From positions 104,235 through 168,234 of the forward strand of contig JAWQJJ010000007.1 of assembly GCA_033485155.1 (NCBI GenBank): a stretch of 64,000 bases of DNA, given 5' to 3'. This DNA is from Methanomassiliicoccus sp. GTDB lineage: Archaea > Thermoplasmatota > Thermoplasmata > Methanomassiliicoccales > Methanomassiliicoccaceae. The translations under genes and the position numbers were made by a program. Each line of letters begins with the position of its first letter. The first letter of the stretch is position 1. The notes beneath the pieces are model-generated. The model searched no databases, was not told the origin of the DNA, and saw only the letters and a list, made by a program, of their open reading frames with translations. Shown in pieces: positions 58,007 through 64,000 of this stretch.

Positions 58007-59113
58007 ATGACGAGCAAGGTCTATTTCTCTAACTTGAGGACGAGGGGGGAGAAGGGGAACAAGGTCAATAAGGTCGGGTCCTTGTTCGAACAAGCGCAGT
58101 TCGGGCCGCTCATCAGGAAGGGGGATCTGACCGCCATCAAGCTCCATTTCGGGGAGAGGGGCAACGATGGCTTCATAAATCCAGTCCTGGTCCGTCCGGT
58201 GGTGGATCGGGTAAAGGCGATTGGAGCCAACCCTTTTCTCACCGATACCAACACCCTGTACTCGGGGAGCCGGCATAATGCGGTCGACCACCTGATCACT
58301 GCCCTGGAGCACGGGTTCGATTATACAGTGGCGGGTGCACCCCTCATCATCTCCGACGGGCTCAGGAGCGACAATATCATGGAGGTGAGGATCGGGAAGA
58401 AGCACTTCTCCTCGGTGAAACTGGCCCGGGATATCGTGACCGCGGACAGCATGATCGTCATGACTCACTTCAAGGCCCACGAGATGTCCGGCTTCGGCGG
58501 GGCCATCAAGAATATGGCCATGGGGGGCGCCCCGGCCATGGGCAAGAAGGAGCAGCATGCCTGCCGGATGGTCGTCAACCACGATTCGTGCATCGGCTGC
58601 GGTTCATGCCGGGAGGTCTGTCCCCAGGGAGCAGTCTCCGTCTCGGAGGAGAAGGCGAGCATCGAGGCCAATGACTGCATCGGCTGCGGGGAGTGCCTCA
58701 CAGTGTGCCCAGAAAAGGCAATCGAGCTCGACTGGACCGCGGAGATCCCACCGTTCATGGAGAGGATGACCGAGTACGCCTACGGCGTGGCCAGGTCTCA
58801 TGAGGGCCGCATAGGCTACATGAACTTCCTAACAAACATCACTCCGGACTGTGACTGCTGCCCCTGGAGCGATGCACCCATAGTGCCGGACATCGGCTTC
58901 CTTGCGTCAACGGACCCCGTGGCGATCGACCAGGCCAGCTTCGACCTGGTGAACGCCCAGGTCGGTATCTCGGGGTCACTCCTCGAGATGAACCTGGAAG
59001 CGGGAAAGGACAAGTTCAACGGCCTCCGGTCCATCACCGAGCCGACCATCCAGCTGAGCTACGGTGAGGAGATCGGACTGGGTAGCCGTGATTACGAGCT
59101 AGTGACCCTATGA
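58007..59113 (+). CDS. DUF362 family iron-sulfur protein with two 4Fe-4S clusters
   Basis: The 368-residue cytoplasmic protein has a DUF362 domain: KLHFGERGNDGFINPVLVRPV, DSMIVMTHFKAHEMSGFGGAIKNMAMGG and the C-terminal DIGFLASTDPVAIDQASFDLVN. In it are inserted two ferredoxin motifs, CIGCGSCREVCPQGA and CIGCGECLTVCPEKA, at about residues 198-240. Related proteins are common in anaerobes with corrinoid or one-carbon metabolism. The reaction is unknown; electron transfer coupled to a small-molecule site is likely. A TATA-like TTTAAGG is about 25 nt before the ATG. Confidence 0.9.
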   Translation: MTSKVYFSNLRTRGEKGNKVNKVGSLFEQAQFGPLIRKGDLTAIKLHFGERGNDGFINPVLVRPVVDRVKAIGANPFLTDTNTLYSGSRHNAVDHLITALEHGFDYTVAGAPLIISDGLRSDNIMEVRIGKKHFSSVKLARDIVTADSMIVMTHFKAHEMSGFGGAIKNMAMGGAPAMGKKEQHACRMVVNHDSCIGCGSCREVCPQGAVSVSEEKASIEANDCIGCGECLTVCPEKAIELDWTAEIPPFMERMTEYAYGVARSHEGRIGYMNFLTNITPDCDCCPWSDAPIVPDIGFLASTDPVAIDQASFDLVNAQVGISGSLLEMNLEAGKDKFNGLRSITEPTIQLSYGEEIGLGSRDYELVTL

Positions 59114-59351
59114 GGCAATGTCGGATCGTAGCTCGACCGCCCTACGAGACCCCGGCAATGGCCGTCGCCTGGTAACCAAGTTCAACGCTCTGGCTGGCTG
59201 CATACTCCATCGTCGGTCGTGCACCGGGGAAGTTGATGAGTCACCGGTCCCGTGCTGCCCTCATCCTTATCCAGGATGACAATCTCAACGAAATTTTTAT
59301 TATAATACAACGATGCGCATGCGCAGAGATCCGGGATGGGGGGTCGTCGAT

Positions 59352-59474
59352 ATGAGTAATGCAAAGATAGTTCGTCTGTTTGCTTCCTATACGTTAGGAT
59401 TGGCGCTCATGTGTTTTATCGGTTTGTTCTATGGTGCGGCGAGGATGATAGGGGCTATCGGCAACCTCTTGTGA
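59352..59474 (+). CDS. Very small single-helix membrane protein
   Basis: The 40-residue product (MSNAKIVRLFASYTLG... ) has one hydrophobic helix with a basic start and small tail. A TATA-like TTTTTATTATAATAC (about 59294-59307) lies upstream, with in-frame ATGs at 59313 and 59319 as alternatives. It is too short for routine gene finders. Support is composition plus promoter only; function unknown. Confidence 0.45.
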   Translation: MSNAKIVRLFASYTLGLALMCFIGLFYGAARMIGAIGNLL

Positions 59475-59718
59475 CCAGCGGTCTAAGCTGCCACAGTCTG
59501 GCACCTCGCCTTGATAATCGTGAGGCAGCAGAAGGGTTCCAATATTCGCTGGCATGCGCCTCCGTTCGAACCAGACATGACGGTGGTGGACCGATCGGTA
59601 GTGGACCACGCTCCCACGTGCCACGGAAAGCTAGCTGCATGATTGCAATTGCTATGGGGTCTCGGGGAGCAATGGCCTGCTTGGCCTTATCCCGAGGAAG
59701 CGGAGGGAAATCCTTTGC
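59475..59718. other. Spacer
   Basis: Overlapping short open frames on both strands, none with a start signal or family motif; nothing is called. Confidence 0.3.
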
Positions 59719-60144
59719 TCACGCCTCCGCCTGCTCCATCCACCACCAGAAGTAAACGAGCACGTACAACTCGATGAGCGCGGAGAATGTAGCTATGAAG
59801 AAGCCTAGTCCGTAATGGACATGGGAAAGATCGAAATGCCCATATTCCGGGACAAGGGACGGCAGGTCGAGGATATTGGGGGCCAGCGTGATCAGGCCCG
59901 TCAACTGGGCGAATACTCCGAACGATGTGGAAAAGCAGATCACAGTGCCGACCATGAAAAGGACGGCTCCGAAGATGGCTGCCGCGTTCACCGAATGAAG
60001 GAGCAGGTCAACGAGATTCGAGGATAAGACAGACGTTCCACTGTCTCCGATCTCCGCTTCGCTCCACGGTAGAAGAAGAGATGCAAGGCCGAGCATGGAC
60101 CCGACGATACCGATAGCAATCTTGCTCCTCTCCCCATATTTCAT
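59719..60144 (-). CDS. Four-helix membrane protein
   Basis: The 141-residue protein has four hydrophobic segments (about 8-26, 47-72, 75-95 and 115-135) and the conserved-looking VGSMLGLASLLLPWSE near the N-terminus, a pattern of small archaeal membrane proteins of unknown role. The start MKYGERSK at 60144 is preferred because AT-rich TATA-like sequence (about 60150-60165) precedes it; the frame is open to 60189. Confidence 0.65.
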   Translation of the reverse strand: MKYGERSKIAIGIVGSMLGLASLLLPWSEAEIGDSGTSVLSSNLVDLLLHSVNAAAIFGAVLFMVGTVICFSTSFGVFAQLTGLITLAPNILDLPSLVPEYGHFDLSHVHYGLGFFIATFSALIELYVLVYFWWWMEQAEA

Positions 60145-60285
60145 ATGTGTATGTATATATTTTCTATCATAATATATATCGCTTCTCATCTCCCACCTGA
60201 TGTAATTGATAGCCGGAGCCGTGGGCTAATTCCCGTTCATGGCCTCACATCCACGGTCGAGCATCGACTCCGATAGCAATGCCGA

Positions 60286-60298
60286 TCCTTTTTTTTCG
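60286..60298 (+). terminator. T-run
   Basis: Eight T residues at 60289-60296 in an otherwise gene-free stretch between the membrane-protein gene and TBP; it may end an unseen plus-strand transcript. Confidence 0.25.
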
Positions 60299-60468
60299 AT
60301 GTCTATCGGCCGCTGCATCAGAACAGCTATTGATGAGGTAACGATCTAGGCCGGCATCCGAGGATGTGCAAAGGCCGTCCAAAACCACCGACGTGGGGAT
60401 CTGACCACCCCACCGACGGGGGGTTTTACTATATATGGCCGAAGGGATTAGGCATCGGAGGCGATAAT

Positions 60469-61017
60469 ATATCCACCTACAAAATCGAGAACGTGGTGGC
60501 CTCCGCCACTTTGGGCAATGAGCTTGATCTGCAAGCGCTTGCTATGACCTTGGAAAAGGCGGAGTATGAGCCAGAAAAATTTCCGGGCCTTATCTACCGG
60601 ATCAATGACCCCAAGGCAGCGCTCCTATTGTTCAAGAGCGGTAAGGTCGTCTGCACTGGGGCGAAAAACTCAGACCAGGTCCATGAGGCCATTGGTAAAC
60701 TGATCAAACAGCTGGAGAAAACAGGCGTCACCGTTGCCGACGAACCGGAGATCATCGTCCAGAACATCGTGGCCTCCGCCAACCTGGGAGAAGAACTCAA
60801 CCTGAACGCTATCGCCATCTCCTTCGGGTTGGAGCAGGTGGAGTACGAGCCGGAGCAGTTTCCTGGACTAGTATATCGCATGAACGATCCCAAGATCGTG
60901 ATCCTGCTTTTCGGCTCAGGGAGATTGGTCTGCACCGGCGGGAAGACGCCGAAGGATATCGAGGTCGCTGTCGACAAGATCACAGCTGAACTGCGGTCCA
61001 ATGGCCTGTTGAGATGA
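60469..61017 (+). CDS. tbp: TATA-binding protein (TBP)
   Basis: Two homologous TBP repeats are present: IENVVASATLGNELDLQ, FPGLIYRINDPKAALLLF and SGKVVCTGAK, then QNIVASANLGEELNLNA, FPGLVYRMNDPKIVILLF and SGRLVCTGGK. TBP recruits TFB and RNA polymerase to TATA boxes. No ATG, GTG or TTG lies near the conserved start. ATA at 60469 (I-STYKIENVVAS) gives 182 residues, the usual size, and GGAGG ends seven bases before it. A TATA-like TTTACTATATATGG (60426-60438) lies about 30-40 nt upstream. The alternative is ATG 60364, giving a 35-residue extension. A sequence error is also possible. Confidence 0.93.
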   Translation: MSTYKIENVVASATLGNELDLQALAMTLEKAEYEPEKFPGLIYRINDPKAALLLFKSGKVVCTGAKNSDQVHEAIGKLIKQLEKTGVTVADEPEIIVQNIVASANLGEELNLNAIAISFGLEQVEYEPEQFPGLVYRMNDPKIVILLFGSGRLVCTGGKTPKDIEVAVDKITAELRSNGLLR

Positions 61018-61102
61018 AGCAGGGACGATCAGATCGCCCGATCGATTGTCCATGCATTCAACTTAGAATCATACTGAGGAATGGAAGAGTGATAGGTAGC
61101 CC

Positions 61103-61135
61103 CCATGGTGGAAGGAGACTCTGTAACCACCATGG
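61103..61135 (+). terminator. Hairpin after TBP gene
   Basis: CCATGGTGG (61103-61111) and CCACCATGG (61127-61135) form a perfect inverted repeat, followed by TATTGTTTATT, about 90 nt after the TBP stop. It resembles a terminator hairpin but could also be a protein-binding site. Confidence 0.4.
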
Positions 61136-61280
61136 TATTGTTTATTCTGCGGGGCTGCTATCGTCCAGTAAATAATATAGCAATTATATATATTATATCA
61201 TTATAATATCATTTTCTCGTAGTAGCATGACATCCAGTTCATTGTCCTGCAAAATATGGATCACTGTCAATTAGGGCGGG

Positions 61281-63365
61281 ATGAACTTGGGATTTCTCGG
61301 TACGTTAGAAGAGATCGACCATGTCGTCCATCGGCGTTACCGCCTTATTTGCAACCTACATCATTCCCGCTCATCGGGGAGGAGGCTTCAAGTAGCATTA
61401 TCTGATTCAATAATCGCTATTTCCCTCGAAAGCGGCATAGTTGGCTATCAAATGACAACTCCAGGTATGAACGATGAGCGAGCAGTCCTCAAAGTGATCA
61501 AACAACTGCCGGGAGCGATACTCCTCCTCTCGGCCGACGGGTTTAGGGTCAAGTACATGAGTGATGCCTATGGATCATACCATCCTGCGGCGTTCAATGA
61601 AAGGGGGCTGGTCGGCAGGAGGTTCGCCGACTTCGTCGGAGGGGGCGAGAATAACCCTGCCATTCCCATTCTCAAACGTATCTCGGAGAGCGGCAAAGGT
61701 GAAGAGGTCAGAGATTATCCGCTCAGGAACCGCGAAGGTGATGAGTTCTGGGTCGATTGGTGCGGATCACCCATCGACAATGGAACCGATAGGGCGGATG
61801 TGCTGGTGCAGATCAGGGATATCACCGATCGTCGCCGGATGGAAGAGGCGCTTCGTCAGAAGAGCGCTCTGTTCGAGGCTCAGACGGCCGTTTCTCCAGA
61901 CGGCATCCTAGTCATCGATGAGAACAACAAACGAGTTCTCGTCAACCGCCGGATTGTTGAACTGTACAAGGTCCCCCAGCATATAATGGACGATGAGGAT
62001 GACAGCCTGCTGTTAAACCATGTTGTCAATTTGACCAAAAATCCTGAAGAGTTCCTCGAAAAGGTCACCTACCTCAATGATCATATCGATGAAACCAGCC
62101 ATGATGCGATAGAGTTCAAGAACGGGATGGTCCTGGACCGATATTCCGCGCCCGTTTTCGGTAAGGACGGAAAATACTACGGCCGAACCTGGATGTTCCA
62201 CGACATAACCTCGTTGAGAAGGGCTGAAGAGGCCCTCAAAGTGGCCAACGAGGAGCTGGAACGGAAGGTGGAGGAGCGCACCATGATGCTGGCGGTGAGT
62301 GAAGCTCTCTTGAAAGCGGTCCTGGGGACAACTGAGGACCTCATCTTCCTCAAGGATCGACAGAGCAGATGGCTCCTTGCCAACCCGGCGACGCTCCGGT
62401 CTGTCGGAAGAACAGAGGAAGAGGTGCTCGGCAAGGACGATCTCGAAATTTACGGCGATCATGAGATCGGTCGCGATCTGATCGCCTCGGACCGGAGAGT
62501 GATGGAGACAGGAGTAAGCGAGGTTCTTGAAGAGAAGGTCATGACGCGTGAAGGCGAGAGGGTATTCCTTACCACCAAGTCGCCCTACCGGGCCTCCGAT
62601 GGGAGTGTGATCGGGATAGTGGGGGTAGCGAGAGACATCACCGAACGGAAGCGATCGGAGGAAGACCTCATTAAACTCGCCGATGAGCTGAAGCGATCCA
62701 ACGAGGAGCTGCAACAGTTCGCCTATGTCGCGTCGCACGACCTACAGGAACCGTTGAGGATGGTGACTAACTATCTTGGGCTTCTTGACAAGAAGTTCGG
62801 CGGAGCGCTTCCGTTGCAGGCCAGGGAGTATATGAGCACCGCTGTCGAGGGTGCGGAGCGAATGCGGCAGCTCGTGAACGACCTCTTGCTCTTCTCGCGT
62901 GTCGACTCCCAGACCAAGATGTTCACCTGCGTCGACATGTACAAGGTCGCTGAAACGGTCAAGGATGAGCTTGACCTTTCCATCTCCGAATCGGAAGCAC
63001 AGGTCATCATCGAGCCGCTCCCCTCATTATACGCAGAAGAGACTCAGATGATCCAACTGCTCACAAATCTTGTATCGAACGCTATTAAGTTCCGAGGAGC
63101 GGAGAAGCCGCGGATAGAGATCTCAGCCATCTCGTTTCAGCATGAGTTCATCTTCTGTGTGAAGGACAACGGGATAGGCATTGATCCCCAATACGCAGAC
63201 AGGTTGTTCAAGATGTTCTCCCGCCTGCACACCAAGGAAGAGTATCCTGGGACGGGCATCGGCCTGGCGATCTGCAAGAAGATCGTGGAACGACACGGCG
63301 GTCGCATCTGGTTCGAGAGCGAACCGGGCAAGGGGACGACGTTCTTTTTCGCCATCCCGATATAA
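61281..63365 (+). CDS. Multi-PAS sensor histidine kinase
   Basis: The 694-residue cytoplasmic kinase has three PAS-type domains (about 66-180, VIKQLPGAILLLSADGF; about 195-320, AQTAVSPDGILVIDENN; about 340-455, VLGTTEDLIFLKDRQ; each with a DIT or DITDR-type end), a HisKA helix with FAYVASHDLQEPLRMV, and ATPase motifs NLVSNAIKFRG, VKDNGIGIDP and GTGIGLAICKK. The last 230 residues closely resemble the kinase at 51.6 kb. The ATG at 61281 is followed by about 60 residues of low similarity; ATG 61452 is an alternative. AT-rich promoter sequence lies at 61170-61220. Confidence 0.92.
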   Translation: MNLGFLGTLEEIDHVVHRRYRLICNLHHSRSSGRRLQVALSDSIIAISLESGIVGYQMTTPGMNDERAVLKVIKQLPGAILLLSADGFRVKYMSDAYGSYHPAAFNERGLVGRRFADFVGGGENNPAIPILKRISESGKGEEVRDYPLRNREGDEFWVDWCGSPIDNGTDRADVLVQIRDITDRRRMEEALRQKSALFEAQTAVSPDGILVIDENNKRVLVNRRIVELYKVPQHIMDDEDDSLLLNHVVNLTKNPEEFLEKVTYLNDHIDETSHDAIEFKNGMVLDRYSAPVFGKDGKYYGRTWMFHDITSLRRAEEALKVANEELERKVEERTMMLAVSEALLKAVLGTTEDLIFLKDRQSRWLLANPATLRSVGRTEEEVLGKDDLEIYGDHEIGRDLIASDRRVMETGVSEVLEEKVMTREGERVFLTTKSPYRASDGSVIGIVGVARDITERKRSEEDLIKLADELKRSNEELQQFAYVASHDLQEPLRMVTNYLGLLDKKFGGALPLQAREYMSTAVEGAERMRQLVNDLLLFSRVDSQTKMFTCVDMYKVAETVKDELDLSISESEAQVIIEPLPSLYAEETQMIQLLTNLVSNAIKFRGAEKPRIEISAISFQHEFIFCVKDNGIGIDPQYADRLFKMFSRLHTKEEYPGTGIGLAICKKIVERHGGRIWFESEPGKGTTFFFAIPI

Positions 63366-63843
63366 TGTCGGGTCAGTTCAGGCAAAGCAGTATATAGCAT
63401 TCAATTATGGTATCGATGCTGGTCTAGGGCTCCAATTCCTTTTCCAGACGAGAGCCAACAAAGCCTTTCATACCTCCATTCTAAGCCCAGACCGGCACCT
63501 ACCATTCACGAGTGGCTCCAATGGACGCTCAATCTCATCGATGCTGATACCATATCTCTAACCGAATGAAAGGACTCGAGCCCGCGCATCCTCGGCTTCT
63601 AATAATGGTAGCACTAGAGCATCGCTATGAGCTGATGTAGGTCCTGGACCTGGTTTAGAAGCTACCGATTGGTGCAAGATCGGTCTCTCGGCGCTTGTAG
63701 AATCTTTACTCTTGTAATCTGTCGTGATTCTGAACTCTTTGCAGTATATATACTTCGAATAAATATATTTCAAAATAATCAAAAATGGTGATACTCTGAG
63801 CGATGTCAGTCGAAATGCGGGAGTCGTAAGCCCCAGTCAGGAA
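63366..63843. other. Intergenic region
   Basis: No gene seen. ATGGTATC (63406-63413) and GATACCAT (63547-63554) are inverted arms 133 bp apart, and a TATA-like AAATATATTTC lies at about 63762-63773 before the PAS gene. Confidence 0.35.
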
Positions 63844-64000
63844 ATGGATTGGAATGCCCTTGCTCACAAGGTAAAGCAGCTCGAGGATAAGATATACCTC
63901 TATGAGCAGATCCTCGATTCTCTGCCTTGGCCGCTGTCGGTCACCGACATCAACATGAACTGGACCTTCATCAACAAGCCGGTCGAAGAGATGCTGAAGG
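63844..64000 (+). CDS. PAS-domain protein, 3' truncated (possibly chemoreceptor or kinase)
   Basis: Only 52 codons are in the window. The start MDWNALAHKVKQLEDKIYL is a short helix, then ILDSLPWPLSVTDINMNWTF, the first strand of a PAS domain, and KPVEEMLK. The 'D-x-x-P-x-P-(I/L)-S-V-T-D' and 'W-T-F-I-N-K-P' pattern is common in methyl-accepting chemotaxis proteins but also in kinases. The end of the gene is outside. Confidence 0.75.
   Translation, partial: MDWNALAHKVKQLEDKIYLYEQILDSLPWPLSVTDINMNWTFINKPVEEMLK

Noticed and set aside
59394..59755. Overlapping short frames on both strands
   Set aside because: Neither has a promoter, RBS or motif; possible remnants but not identifiable.
63406..63554. 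Inverted arms ATGGTATC/GATACCAT as insertion-sequence ends
   Set aside because: Only 133 bp lie between them, without a transposase or target duplication.
1..64000. CRISPR array, tRNA, rRNA or prophage
   Set aside because: No regularly spaced identical repeats, no GGTTCRA-type T-arm contexts in gene gaps, and no phage structural genes were seen by eye; a tRNA or short array could only be excluded by a dedicated scan.

Overview
The window is archaeal chromosome. The evidence is a TATA-binding protein gene (about 60.5-61.0 kb), an archaeal-type SRP RNA (about 9.0-9.3 kb), an archaellin-like prepilin, a methanogenesis-marker-2 (AIR-synthase-like) gene, a MtaA/MtbA-type corrinoid methyltransferase relative, DUF2769 proteins, and many genes with a TATA-like box about 25 nt before the start codon. 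The split lipoate ligase (LplA plus LplB) and the 2-oxoacid dehydrogenase E1/E2 genes resemble Thermoplasma. My best guess is a high-GC member of the Thermoplasmatota, probably near Methanomassiliicoccales. That placement is inference from gene content only.

Layout. 0-4.6 kb: end of an oligopeptide-type ABC transporter operon, a site-2 protease and small proteins. 4.6-10.7 kb: anaerobic ribonucleotide reductase nrdD, a winged-helix-like regulator, marker protein 2, SRP RNA, a GC-rich hairpin region and two DUF2769 proteins. A paired motif (GTTAYC/GATAAC half-sites, 12 bp apart) recurs at three sites here and may define a local regulon. 10.7-16.7 kb: lipoate/2-oxoacid dehydrogenase module, lipA-E1alpha-E1beta-E2 on +, facing ferredoxin:thioredoxin reductase-thioredoxin-lplB-lplA on -. 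16.8-28.8 kb: small housekeeping and hypothetical genes, hisD, a methyltransferase, an ABC-F ATPase, a thioesterase and a large unknown protein. 28.9-38.2 kb: a sequon-rich surface protein, a hybrid histidine kinase, oligoendopeptidase F, a DUF1028 remnant, a repeat protein, a ferredoxin and two stand-alone response regulators. 38.3-46.4 kb: a corrinoid methyltransferase relative, a beta-propeller/PKD surface protein, and a three-gene cluster (secreted CSCH-motif protein, NapH-like polyferredoxin membrane protein, CcmF-like heme lyase). 46.4-64 kb: TerB-like protein, amidotransferase with a structured leader, archaellin-like protein, zinc-finger pair, PAS histidine kinases, MFS exporter, GH15 enzyme, HxlR pseudogene, DUF362 ferredoxin, TBP, and the start of a PAS protein. 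Gene density falls toward the right end.

How the genes may work together. The lipoate module could synthesise (LipA) or salvage (LplA/LplB) lipoate and load it onto the E2 of a pyruvate or branched-chain 2-oxoacid dehydrogenase. No E3 is present here; the co-transcribed thioredoxin system is a candidate lipoyl reductant, which is speculative. The CcmF/NapH/CSCH cluster looks like a compact extracytoplasmic electron-transfer or heme-attachment system and is the strongest candidate for something undescribed. At least four genes encode a family with a CxxC-H-H zinc-finger module at each end and a variable linker. No CRISPR array, tRNA, rRNA or intact transposon was seen.
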